Below are positions 30,893-42,095 of a stretch of DNA of 64,000 nucleotides, one piece after another. The DNA is from Macrotrachela quadricornifera (Eukaryota; Rotifera; Eurotatoria; Philodinida; Philodinidae). The stretch is from the NCBI GenBank assembly GCA_022393335.1, contig JAJEKB010021165.1, positions 522,574 to 586,573 on the forward strand. The letters run 5' to 3'. The stretch's first letter is position 1. Each line of letters starts with the position of its first letter. Below the pieces are notes generated by a model. It was given only the letters and a program-made list of their open reading frames with translations, did not search any database and was not told where the DNA came from. Position numbers and translations under genes: made by a program.

Positions 30893-31035
30893 TTCTCTCT
30901 ACAGTAGATAGCGTCCTCGCGTCCTAGCACCTTCTTTAAAAAGAAGACACTAGGACGGCAGGACGCCGTTCACTATAGAGATAAATATGTATATATATGT
31001 ATATTTCTCTCTATAGTGAACGGCATCTGAGTGCA
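30431..31035. repeat. array of ~112-bp palindromic units
   Basis: Five full units and part of a sixth (starting at about 30431, 30541, 30652, 30768, 30888 and 30998). Each is itself a long hairpin: a left arm ATTTCTCTCTATAGTGAACG with GGCGTCCTGGCGTCCTAG, a central spacer, and the inverted right arm, with AT-rich (TA)n-type linkers. The spacer is in one orientation (TGTCTTCTTTTTATAAAG) in units 1-2 and reversed (TATAAAAAGAAGACAC) in 3-5. Unit 4 contains an N gap at 30781-30790, typical of palindromes that resist assembly. Confidence 0.88.
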
Positions 31036-31101
31036 TTTGTTTCATCAAAGATACTCTATTTCTCAAACGAAATTTTTTCAATCAGTAACATATATATGCA
31101 T

Positions 31102-31645
31102 ATTCTCTCTCTTGTAGAGAAGAGTCTTACAAACATACATTGTCTGCTTGATTGCTTGTATGTCCGCACTTCACTGATCGATCGAAGAATAAGGTAAAGA
31201 TATAAAAGAAATGTTTCCTACAAGGATCGACCGAAAGGTAATCGGGATAAAGAAGCTCGAATATGGGGTTAGGTTTTTTAAAACTTTTTTTCGGATCAAT
31301 TTTTTTGCACAATGGACCACCTTTTTTTAAAAAAAGAGATTTTTTATAAGGATTGACCGAAGGGAAATCAGAATCGAGAAACTCGAATCCAGTGTTACTT
31401 TTTTGAAATTTCTTTGTGGACCATCTGTTTCATACAAGGAACAGCTTTTTCACAAAAGAATTTTTTCCTGTAAAGTTTGACCAAAGGTAATTGAGGTAGA
31501 GAAATCCAAATCCGAGGAGAGCTTTTGAAATATTTTTGTACATCTTTTTTTTACACAAAAAACCATTTTTTTAAGAAGAAAATTTTTCTTATAAAGTTTG
31601 ATCAAAGGTAACCGAGGATGAAGAACTTTAACCTGACTTTGTTTT
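31102..31645 (+). repeat. hairpin-headed repeat, copy 3, with ~118-bp tandem units
   Basis: Head as in copy 2 (ATTCTCTCTCTTGTAGAGAA, then GAGTCTTACAAA and TTGCTTG) followed by about four degenerate units (starting at about 31223, 31349, 31474 and 31588) with TTGACC, GTAATC and a T-run plus GGACCA-type block. Same family as 28501-28965. Confidence 0.7.
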
Positions 31646-31699
31646 ATTTTGATTGTATAAATGAATCACTTGGTGATAGTTGAGAATTACGATTTCTAC

Positions 31700-31740
31700 G
31701 AGAAAGAGCTAAGCGAGTCTTCAGACGAGCGCTACTTGTT
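31700..31740 (+). repeat. GAGCTAAGCGAGTCT terminal-like repeat, copy 2
   Basis: Nearly the same as 30383-30425. It follows the tandem-unit block as copy 1 follows the helicase piece, which suggests it is the 3' end of the same element family. Confidence 0.5.
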
Positions 31741-32953
31741 TTGTTAGAGTAGGTAAAAACCGTGTGACAAATTAATAAAATAGTTGGACATTTTTTTTTA
31801 AGTGAACATTTTTCGAATGAATTTGTAGCTCTCAGTGACTTTGATTCCATATTCATTGTGTTGATATATTTCCGTATACGCTAATATCCATTTTCGACTA
31901 CTTAAGTGATCATCTATCAAATTCAGTTTGAGAAATATACTGAGACGACCATAACTATTATCGATGGTACTTCCAATAACTAAATGTAAATTTCTCACAC
32001 TTTGATCTGACATGAAGAAAATAACATTAGATAAGCCGTGATAACGTCAGCATTGCATCAATAAATATTAATTTTAATGTCTCTGATCCTTATAAAACCA
32101 TAGGGATAGAAAAAAGCATTAGCACATTTGGACAGCAATCATGGTTGTCATTTTTTGAAAAAGTAGGTTGGCAAAATCCAGGAACAAAAAATTATGAAAC
32201 ACGAATTTCTTAGTACTGGCTTTTGCAAATGACTTTCGGGCGTTGTTAACAATTGTAACTCTTCAAGACTTTTGCCCTTGACAAGACTAAACTATGAGCA
32301 ATTGCCAGAAGTGCAATTTTACCCAGGATAAAAGTTCAATAAAACACAAATTTTGGCAAGTCCGAAAGTTCAGCTTGTTAAAAACGACATTCTGGTGTAT
32401 TACATGATTTTCAGTAATTGCCAAAAACCAACTGCAAAAGTCGAAACTGCCAAATTCATGCTCTCCAAAAAAATTTTGAAAAAGCAGAATTTTTCTGCTA
32501 AAAGCAGAAGAGGTGGCAACCCTGATTAGTAATGTCGAAAGATGATTTTCAGCAACAGATTGGATTTTAACACATTCAACACGATTCAGTTTTCTCCAAA
32601 CCATTGAATCTGCTCGAGAATCTACTTATAATAAATGCACGTATTTGCCATTGCATTATCTTCGACCGGTTATTTATCGTCCTCTTCTTCTCATCATTAC
32701 ATCATGAGTCATGCTTTTGTGATTAAAGGGGAAATTCTTTACGTCATTCTTTTGTTCTTTGAAATTCACAGATAGTACACGTAGAGAGGAAAGTTCCCAG
32801 TTTTTCTTCCTTTATCTTGTCTCCCTACCTTTTCATATATAAAAGCAACCGAAACTCTGCACTTGTTCACATATCGTTCAAAGAATCTGAAACAGAAGAA
32901 AGCGCTAGCTCACTTAGTGGAGTGAAGTACAACCGGAATCCGATGCAGAATTC
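31741..32953. other. intergenic stretch upstream of the piggyBac remnant
   Basis: No independent gene is supported. The last few hundred bases probably hold the 5' end of the piggyBac element, including a TATATAAAAGC box at about 32837 that would suit its promoter. Confidence 0.4.
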
Positions 32954-34400
32954 ATGGAAGATTATGGACTCGTCCAAGAAGTAACTTCTGCATCAAGAGA
33001 TAATATAATTCTACTCATCGATTGCTATTGCCATTTCGTCACAGACGAAATTATTGAACTGATGGTTCACGAAACTAATCTGTACGCGGAGCAATACTTG
33101 CAAACACAGAATATTAGCAGACGATCAAAAAGTCATCAATGGAAACCAACCAATGATGTAGAGATGCTCAAGTTACTTGGAATTATTATCGAGATAGGAC
33201 TAGTACAAATGCCGCAATTAGACTACTAATTAAGTAACAGCCATCTATATGGATCCGAGATCATTCGAAATACAATGACAAGAGATAGGTTTGAATTACT
33301 CTTTAAATTCTGGCATTTTTCGGACAACCGAAAGTACCACTGCAACCAAAATAGACTAGTCAAATTGAAACCACTTTTGGATTTACTGGAAGCCAGATTT
33401 TTATCTGTATATGTTCCTGGTGCAATAATTACAATCGACGAAACAATGATACCATGGCGAGGCAAACTTTTGTTTAAACAATATATACCTGGGAAAGCGC
33501 GCAAATATGGGGTAAGGATGTACAAGCTAGCGGCTACTAACGGATATACGTGGAATTATTTGATCTATACAGGTGAGAAAGATCCAATGGCAGGTCTTGA
33601 ACATGCTGAGACAATAGTGATGAATTTATTGGATGGTCTTTCGGGATGCTTTCGGACTGTGGTAGCCGATAACTTCTTTACTAATATTTCCCTAGCAAAA
33701 CCTTAGTTGACACACGATACATGCCTTATTGCAACATTGAGAAAAAATTGTGCCGCATCCGGAAAAGAATTTCTTCAAAAAAGGCTCAAACGTGGCGAAG
33801 CGTACGGACTTCAAAATCAGGAAGGCATAAAACTGATCATGTGGAAAGGCAAAAAAGGTGTTTTAATGATTTCCACAAGGTCTTCGCATTCCACAGATGT
33901 AGTTGACATTGGGAAAACAAATTTTCAAAATGAGCCAATAATGAAGCCACGGCACTGATTTATCTGATCAACTATGAGCATATTATACATGTCTCAGACG
34001 ATCTTTAAAATGGTACCGAAAGGTGGTATTTGAATTGATTTTTGGGATGGCTATAGTGAATAGTTGTTTGGTATACGAGAAAAATTATTCAATAAATAAT
34101 ATGACCATCCTGAAGTTTCGTGAATGTCTTGTGACATCTTTACTGCTCGGTGGTATACCATTTGAGAATCTGAAGCCTGGGCGAGACAACGGCCAACAAG
34201 TCAAAGCAAGCGCAAACTTGCTGATCACAAACTGGAAGAGAGAGAAGAATCTTCTCGCGGTGTCCGAAGACGCTGTGCTGGCTGTTACGAGAAAGTAAGG
34301 AAACAAAAATCAAGAGAAACAAGTAATGCAACCGCAAAGTAAAGACCTTTTGTTCCGATTGTGACAAATTCTCTTATCTTGGTTGCTTTAACCAGAAACA
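32954..34400 (+). pseudogene. piggyBac transposase, inactivated
   Basis: Several frames together rebuild the plan of a piggyBac (DDE_Tnp_1_7) transposase. 32954-33226 is the N-terminal domain (TDEIIELMVHETNLYAEQ...LLGIIIEIGLVQMPQL). 33275-33703 is the catalytic core start (MTRDRFELLFKFWHFSDN; first Asp in TIDETMIPW; second Asp in VVADNFFT). About 33950-34290 has the third Asp in TDLSDQ, YYTCLRRSLKWYRKVVFELIFGMA and the tail. A Cys-rich end (CAGC...FCSDCDK...GCF) follows to about 34400 in other frames. Stops at 33227 (TAA, expected Trp) and 33704 (TAG), one more near 33979 and frameshifts near 33955 and 34285 make it dead. I did not find its inverted repeats or the TTAA target sites. Confidence 0.88.
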
Positions 34401-34795
34401 TCATTCTGTATAATAAATGATTAAAGAAAGGCTCAAGAAAATATATGATATATGACTACTTCGTGCATAACACTGTTTCTACCTTTAGTCAAGCTTTGTG
34501 AAAAATATCAATAATTACCAAGCGAGTGAACACACAAACAAACATTTCGGTCGTTCTTTTTTTTGGTAGTAACTGCTCGGCGCATAACCCTCCTTTCAGT
34601 AGAGGTGATAAGAACAAATTATGTGCCGCAATCTCTAGGTGACTTATATTTCTACCCTAAATATGTTTATAAATTAAAAAAAGAGGCTTATTTTATTGAA
34701 CGTAAATATGATCTTTTAATGAATTTAATTATCGATTGGAAAACTAATTGTATATTGAGCAGAAAAAGATGTGTCATAATATAATATAAAGATAT
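34401..34795. other. intergenic stretch
   Basis: Between the piggyBac remnant and the dehydrogenase gene; no supported gene. The 3' UTR of the reverse-strand dehydrogenase would lie at its right edge. Confidence 0.4.
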
Positions 34796-35740
34796 TTAAA
34801 TAGGTACTTGATATATCGGTTGTTCACCATTCAATACTCTTAAAACATCTTGAACAGCTTTTGTTCTCAAAGCTCGTTTTGATTGTTCAGTATACCAAGC
34901 AACATGAGGAGTAATAAGTATATTATCAAGTTTAATTAATTCTTTATCAATATTAGGTTCACCTTCAATAACATCAAGTGCAGCAAAAGATATTTGTCCA
35001 GATTTTAATGCTTGAATAAGTGCTTTTGTATCAATAAGAGAACCTCGACTAACATTAATTAAAATTGGAGAACGTTTCATTTGAGATATTGATTCAGATG
35101 AAATAATATGATGATTTATTGGTGACATTGGAATATGTAATGATATAATATCACATTCTTCAAAAATTTCTTTTAATGTATTTGTTGTTGAATTTTTTGG
35201 ATTATGTGTTAATATTCTCTTAACAAATGGGCGCATTTTATCTGCAAAACATGTTCCTATTCTTCCACAACCAATAATTCCAAGTGTCATTGTATTTAAT
35301 TCTTGTAATTTTCCTCCTACTTTATTATTCCATTGATGTTTTTCAACAATTGAATTATGAAATGTTAATAGACGACGTTGAGCAGCAAAAAGAAGAGCAA
35401 CGGTATGATCAGCTACAGTATTTGTACCATAATCAGGTATATAAGATACTTGAATACCTCGATTTCGACACATATTCATATCAATTTTATCATAACCAGC
35501 AGAACGTGCAGTTATTATTTTAATTGAAGAAGGAAATTGAGAAATGACTTGTGCTGTGAGAGGTAAATGAGCAATGATGATAGCCACAGTTCTTTGAGAA
35601 ATATTTGCGAGAAGTTCTTCTATGGTAACAATATGTATTGGTTCATAAGGTGTCGATTGAAGAAGATCCTTTTCAACAGTTATTTCCTCATTAATACTTT
35701 CAATAATGATTTGTTCTTTTATTAATTCGGATGTCATCAT
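34796..35740 (-). CDS. D-isomer-specific 2-hydroxyacid dehydrogenase
   Basis: An intronless ORF of 314 residues from the ATG at 35740. The family catalyses NAD(P)-dependent reduction of 2-oxoacids to D-2-hydroxyacids (D-lactate, glycerate, formate-type enzymes). Visible marks: the Rossmann motif LGIIGCGRIG (about 153-162), the substrate/catalytic Arg in NVSRGSLID (Arg232), Glu261 in VIEGEP and catalytic His279 in ITPHVAWYT. YDKIDM and TVADHTVALL are typical of the N-terminal part. The usual Asp at the end of beta-2 that fixes NAD is not obvious (THNPKN), so cofactor choice is open. Length is within the family's lower range. No targeting peptide is evident, so cytosolic. It is divergently placed about 500 bp from the SDR gene. 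The lack of introns allows bacterial descent, but the AT-rich codons look native. Confidence 0.88.
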   Translation of the reverse strand: MMTSELIKEQIIIESINEEITVEKDLLQSTPYEPIHIVTIEELLANISQRTVAIIIAHLPLTAQVISQFPSSIKIITARSAGYDKIDMNMCRNRGIQVSYIPDYGTNTVADHTVALLFAAQRRLLTFHNSIVEKHQWNNKVGGKLQELNTMTLGIIGCGRIGTCFADKMRPFVKRILTHNPKNSTTNTLKEIFEECDIISLHIPMSPINHHIISSESISQMKRSPILINVSRGSLIDTKALIQALKSGQISFAALDVIEGEPNIDKELIKLDNILITPHVAWYTEQSKRALRTKAVQDVLRVLNGEQPIYQVPI

Positions 35741-36237
35741 CAATGATAAATATAAAATAATAAAAATTTATTGTATTTTATTACTTTATTTTCTATTCTT
35801 ACGTTTTTATCTTTACATACAACGAGAATTCTGTTCTTTTTGTCTTTTTATTATCAGTGCGCTTTATCAGCTGACACAATAATCTTTTTAGAAGAGAAAT
35901 TTTGCCTTGTAATATAATAGATAAGAACAGATTCATCTCAGTCTAGAATAAACTTTAAACACAATTTTCACATAGAATTTTCATCCAATGTAAAATAGTG
36001 CAAAAGAAATTTTTCTAAAATCCTCTCAATCAGCACATGTCTCTTTCTTGTGATACTTTTTCGTTCTCTCAAGAGTATGTTTTTTTATGAGCGAGCAAGC
36101 ATTGCTTATCAAAAATAACGTTGCATGTTATCTGCCAAAGTATACAGAATATAGCAATAATGCAAAGAACGAACTCATTCTTTTCGTAACACGACACATA
36201 TTGTCCTCCGAATGTCTATAACTTGTTGAAGTGAAAA
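35741..36237. promoter_or_regulatory. divergent intergenic promoter region
   Basis: 497 bp separate the start codons of the reverse-strand dehydrogenase and the forward-strand SDR, so it must hold both promoters. I see no clear TATA box close to either start. No repeats. Confidence 0.5.
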
Positions 36238-37328
36238 ATGACTTTCCCCTATAAGATTCTCCTGATTGAGCCAGAAACTCAATCACTTCTATTTTCCTTG
36301 GTTAATATTCTAATATTTATCTACACATTAATTTTTGTTGTCACATGGCCTTATACATTATTTTACTTGATTGTTCATCTTGTTCTGTTTTCTGTTATTA
36401 ATAAACGCTTGTCAGCTGGTCGTTTGTATAGACCAACAAAGAATTTAAATAGACAAACGGTCATTGTTACAGGTGCAGCGACAGGAATAGGACGTGCTAC
36501 AGCGCTTCAATTGGCTAAACTTCAAGCACGTGTTATTGTTGGAATACGTGGTCAACAAAGAGCTGAACGAATTGCTGAAGAATTAAGCAAAGAATCACAT
36601 GGAAATGTAATTGGTTATCATTTAGATTTAAGTGATTTATCAAGTATCAAAAAATTTGCTGAAAAGATTGAACATGTAAATATTTTAATTAATAATGCTG
36701 GTGTAGTAAGACGAAATGAAGAGATGACAAAAGATGGTTTGGAAAGTACTTTTGGCATCAGTCATAGTAAGTTATATTCGTAAAACTTTTAACAATTCTT
36801 ATTTAATGTTATTTTTATTTAGTTGGTCATTTCTATCTAACTAAACTTCTTCTTCCTTTACTTATTCAATCGAATGGACGAATCGTCAATGTAAGCAGCA
36901 TATCTCATGTTTTTGCTAGTGAAAATATTGACTTCTCAAAAAGTAAATCGTACAATTTTTATACTGCTTATGCAGAATCAAAATTAGCTAATATACTGCA
37001 TGCTGTTGAATTGCAAAAACGGTATGGAGATAAGGGCATCAAAGCTTATTCACTTCATCCTGGTGGTATCTCTTCGTCAGAAATAGGTCGCGATAGAACA
37101 TCCATAGAAGTAATTTTAATGATTCCAATTGCTATTTTCTCAAAAACAATTGAACAAGGTGCAATGACAACGCTTTTCTGTGCCTTGTCTGATGAAGCTC
37201 AACCTGGAAAGTATCATTCTAATTGTCGAGTGGCTCAACCTATTCCTGTTGCTTACAACTCGAAAGTGGCTCATGAACTCTGGGAGTTCAGTGAACAAAT
37301 TATATATACAAAGACAAAATATCTTTAA
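36238..37328 (+). CDS. membrane-anchored short-chain dehydrogenase/reductase (retinol dehydrogenase-like)
   Basis: Two exons, 36238-36766 and 36823-37328, joined across a 56-bp GT-AG intron (phase 1), give 344 residues. Residues about 16-56 are a strongly hydrophobic anchor of one or two helices, so the protein probably sits on the ER or mitochondrial membrane. The SDR domain starts with TVIVTGAATGIGRATA (cofactor motif TGxxxGIG, 78-85), has D130 in HLDLSD, NNAG at 152-155, catalytic Ser201/202 in NVSSISH, Tyr226 and Lys230 in YAESK, and SLHPGGI. This layout matches retinol-dehydrogenase/WWOX-like SDRs that reduce or oxidise lipophilic alcohols; the actual substrate is unknown. All catalytic residues are present, so probably functional. 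The first ATG precedes the anchor and is the natural start. Confidence 0.9.
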
Positions 37329-39215
37329 CTTCTTTTTGCGTACTCAATGTCAATAGAATACTATTGTTCTTCTAATTAGCACTCATTATACATACTTTTT
37401 CATTACAGAAGATGATAATGAGTTATTGATTGTTTGTCTTTGAATTGCAATTAGTAAGAAAATCGAAGAGAACTAATAATATGATTTAGCTGTTCACACT
37501 TTATCGAAACTTCTAATTCTCAACTAATTTTTTATGAAATTTTAGTAAAAGAGTAAGGATATTCCATTTTATTTAAGAAAAAGAAAATAGTACGATAATT
37601 ATTATTAAATTCAATGAATAGTATAAATCATTAAACTCTCTCATCTCTCGACAGTTTTGGTGTAGAATGCGTATGTTCGATGGTTTACCAAAGTTCTGAC
37701 AATAAATACGGCTTTCATTGCATCCATCTTCACTCCTTATTGTTTAGTGTAATATTTTAGTATACTCCTAATACATTACAAAAGTATCTCTTGATTCCAG
37801 ACAGATGAATTAGATTTTTTATTAGAAATCATGAGTGTATTAAATGTAAGTAGAAATCTGCAGGGTGGGCGATAAGCAATACAACCGAATTAAAAATTGA
37901 ATATCTCCCTTATGGCTCAAGCAAAGGAGTTGACTTTTTCACCAGTGATAAAGATGTTTAGGAAGACCTTTTGTCAAATATTATTATTGTGCTCAATGAG
38001 ACACAATTTTTTTTCAGAGCTCGAAGATAAAAAACAACGTACTTAACAGAGGATTTCTCTAAAGATACCTCTATCATTGATAAACAAATCGACTTATTAA
38101 CTCGAGCTGTAGTGAAGACATTCAGTTTTTTTCGAACTATGAAAAAGTAGGTTTTTTCTTATTAAAGACATTAGTGATACTTAACAAAGGATCTTCCTAG
38201 ACATGTCCTTATGAATATAATTTTTGTACATGCCTTTATCATTAGTGAAAACATCAGCTTCTTTCTTATAGTCATGATATCGGCATAAACCCTTTAAGGG
38301 TTTATGGGACCGTTATCTGCGTGTAAGGATTGATTATTCTACGGATTTTGTTTTCAGTGTAGGTAAAGTTTCACGAGTTCACACTACTACCAGATTTAGG
38401 ATACATATCCAGAAGTATCTGGTAAAAATTTCAGCTCGATCAGATTTTACTCCTTTGTAGGGCTTTCAAAGTTCAGAACAACGGAATTTCGGACCTAAAT
38501 CTGCTTTAAAAACCAGTAGCAAATTATTTTAAAAACTATTGCATTTATATGGTTCAATACAACTCGACGAGCTGATTCCGAATATCATCTTAGTTTTTCT
38601 TCAAGGACTAATACAGATATCTAAAACCGAATTTCCGCCTAGAAACCTCGGAGTTTTGGGCACCTTCTAAAGTACCCTAGAAAAGGTCTCATGAGTCGAC
38701 GCTACTACAGCAATCATGACGCATATGTATATATATCTGGTAAAAATATACGCTTGATCAGATGTGATCCGTTTGTTGGGTTTTTAATATACGGAATGAT
38801 AATTTTTTAGGTAAGTTTTCGGAATAGAAACTCTTTGTTTTCTACTCTATTTTAAATTGGGTTAAGATAGTTTTTTTTACTATAAAGCTTATAGGTGAGT
38901 AAATATTCTGCGATATTGTTTGCTTGTGGAATACTGTGTTATGTTGTCGAGCGGCTTGACTTTCTTGATTAAGGCTGATTTCTGGGCTCAAGCCTTAACA
39001 TGAAACTTTGAGAACCACTGTTTTAGGAAATGATAGATCACATATATAGGTATAGCCGACAGAAAGGTCTCAGTTAATGATCTTCTTTGGGAAATTATTT
39101 TCCAATGGTTGTTGCCCATTTCTTCTATAGAAATCGTGAGAAAGACTTTACTTTTATTTTTGCTCAACCACCAATAGAGAATTTTGTATTTTTGGTGCAT
39201 TTATGTTTTTTTTCA
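37329..39215. other. intergenic stretch with a worn ~310-bp duplication
   Basis: No gene supported. Segments at about 38370-38500 and 38690-38820 are related (shared 'tatctggtaaaaat', 'cgatcagat', 'gggtttt' in the same order), a degenerate direct repeat. At about 38291-38313 there is a perfect 10-bp stem with 3-nt loop (CATAAACCCT / AGGGTTTATG). Confidence 0.45.
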
Positions 39216-39221
39216 TCTCCT

Positions 39222-39530
39222 CTTCTAGTTGAAGTCTGTTGCACTTAATTATGAGAAATAATTACTGTCTTCTCTATTTTCTCAACAGAGATTGAAATTG
39301 TTTTAAAATTATTTTCTCTCTCTTTTAGCTGAATTCTGCTCTACTGAGTTCTGAAAAATAATTACTTCTTTTTCTCTTTTCTTAGCATAGATTGAGATTG
39401 TTTTAAAATTATTACCTCACTCTTTTAGCTAAATTCTACTTCATGTAATTTTAAGAAATAATTACTTCTTTTTCTCTCTTCTTAACATAGTTCGAGATTG
39501 TTTTAAAATTATTTTCTCTCTCTTTTTACA
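39222..39530. repeat. ~107-bp tandem repeat, three units
   Basis: Three degenerate units, each containing GAAATAATTACT, TCTTTTCTC-type pyrimidine tract, AGATTGAGATTGTTTTAAAATTATT-like block (in parts) and CTCTCTTTTAGCT. No coding capacity. Confidence 0.75.
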
Positions 39531-42095
39531 TTCGTCGAGCTACATTACTCGATTTTTTTTCTTAAGTAGATAGTCAATATGTCTTAAAGTTTTCAAGTCT
39601 CTCATTTTCTCAAGTGAGGAAGGGTCACCAACTTCAAAATCGCTTTACAGTCAAAAGATAGTCGACTATAAGACAATCGACCATGCTGAATCCGAACATC
39701 AGGATCTTTGCCACTCTTGGAACCCCGAAGATCTGGATTTTTTAAAACCAGTTTTTTGCTAAAATGTTTTTTGGATCTCTTCAAATTGTAAAACACATTG
39801 GCGTGTCTATAAAAACCTGTTTTCTTCCAACCTTTTAGCAATTATTGAAATCAGTACAAGACTTGAAACCTCATATGTCTGAATAATTTTTAGTTATTTG
39901 CCGTTTTCATGTGTAAGTATTTTGTTAATCGGCTGTTTTCGCATATTTCAGCGTTTTGTCTTATTCATGCAAATATAAATTCATTCTGATAAATACAATC
40001 ATGTAAGGCAAGACATCTGTTATAGCCAAACTTAAGGCATTTTTATGTCGATTCTCATAGAAACTACACATCGAAAAGAAAATAAGCAAATTTAAGTTTT
40101 TTTTATGGATTCAAGGTTTCTGTACCATTAAAAACTACAAAACAAAAAAATTCTGAAAATATAAATATAGTTTCAAGTTTATAGTTCCTTCTTCTTTCCC
40201 AAGACACTGTATTTAAAAAAAAACTTCATATCTAGAATATAGAGGAAGCAGTTCGCCATTCGTTCATAATTTTTTTTAAATCTTAAATATTCACTATTTG
40301 ATAATTAACCATAGAAATGGTGTAAAATAAAAAAATATTAAAAACACAGCTTCACCGACCATGCAGTGTTTTCTGATTTTTCTTTAAAAAATAATATTTA
40401 ATATAACATAATCACCAGCAGTATGTTTCGGTAAAATATGCATATAGAAGCTGATTAACAAAAAATTTAGAGATGAAAACACGAATAAAGCAAAAATTGC
40501 TCAGATATATAAAGTTTCAAGTCTTATAGTGACTTCAATAATTGCTAAAACATTGGAAAAAAAGGTTTTTATATAGGGGTGGATGAGTCTCGGGGTAAAC
40601 GGTGATAGTTAGGAAAAGCAGCTCTATCGGGAGGAGAGATTATTGGAGATTATTAATATGAATTTTAGTTTTCCCACGACTTCTCTTAGTTTGGCTCATT
40701 CAGTGTTCTTATTTCTTTTGCTGCTGATCTCAATGGCACGTTTTCCTCGCTTGAAATAATTCTTGATCTGTGAAATTTGTAAAAAAGTTTTATTGGCATA
40801 AACATCACAAGATTTTTCGTGAAATAAACTCTTCGCTTAGTAAATTTTATCCCAGCAAAAAAATTTGGAAACTTCAGAAATTAAAAAGATCTTTCTTAGC
40901 AAGGATTTTAAACAAACAAATATAACTGATGTTAAATATAAGAAAAGTAGAAAACAAAACGGAGAATTTATTGGAAGAAAGAGTATGGCAGGAGAGAATA
41001 TGAGAGCGACACACCAAGTCAATTAATGAAAGTCAGAGACAACGTGGAGACTGTATATGAGCAGGAATGAAGTACGTGTGTTGAAGATAATGCGAGATAG
41101 TAAGTAGCAATAAAGAAACAGCTTGCTTCAGCAAGTAGTGAGGTTCGGAGCGCGCCGAAATATATTATTGCATGTTAGTGTAAACCGCTTCTGGAGGACT
41201 CTGGTTTTCTCGAATTATTTCTAAAAACAAATGTAACATAAACGAAACTGATAGTTTTTGAAATGTAATTAGGCAAAAAATCCCAATTTGAAAAACCTAG
41301 AAGTCTCAGTTAGAATTTTTGCTTGAAATAGACCTCTCTGAAATGAACATCTACGCATAATGAATATTTTGAAAAGTTGATTAGGTGTTTACGTGACAGT
41401 TAACATTCTCAATAGAATTACACTTAGATCAAGGGCTATCAGAGTTCTGCCACATATTTTTCTGACCAAAACTGTCAATTTTAACAGAATCTCTTTCGTT
41501 TTAAGTACCTCTGCTAAAAATCTAAGGTTTCTAACGCTCTAGAAATGACTTCAGACAATATTAGAGCTAGTGTAGGCAAGTTCAAATACTATAAAGACTA
41601 CGCTAAAGCTGTTTTTCTTGTACCGAATGTATCAAATAATAAGAAAATAGCAAAGTTAGAAATTGGTGAAGAGATTTGTCATTACTGGCGGACATGCCTC
41701 GTATCAAGGCTTGGAGTCCGGATTTAGATATGCAAAAAGATTGGTACAGTTTTGTTTTCATTAAGGGCTTTGATGGAATATGATCAAAATCTTTACGACT
41801 TTAGTCCTTAAATCAGTGAAAAACTGCAGCTTGAGTAAAGTTCGAACTTTTCTTGTTGTTTGACTCAATTACACTAGAAGTGAAAGTTGGAAGTCATAGT
41901 CGTAAGATTTCGAAAATCCTCGAAAAAAACAGAATTTCCGTGAATTCTACTTTTTTGAAAAGTTGGACAGCTCTCACTATTCAGATTTATTTGGCCAAGA
42001 TAAGTTTCTATCAACCATATTGTTAGACTTTTGCACTGCACGACCATCATGCTTGATTACATCATTTTTTAGATTAAAAAACTAGCGAATATGCA
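39531..42095. other. AT-rich intergenic stretch upstream of the three-module gene
   Basis: No gene supported; small ORFs (39602-39841, 40837-41022, 41545-41727) show no domains. A TTTTTTAG at 42065-42072 could be the acceptor of an intron in the 5' UTR of the gene that starts at 42096. Confidence 0.45.

Noticed and set aside
30431..31035. CRISPR-like array
   Set aside because: The repeats are long palindromic units with repeated, not unique, spacers, in a eukaryotic context with no cas genes.
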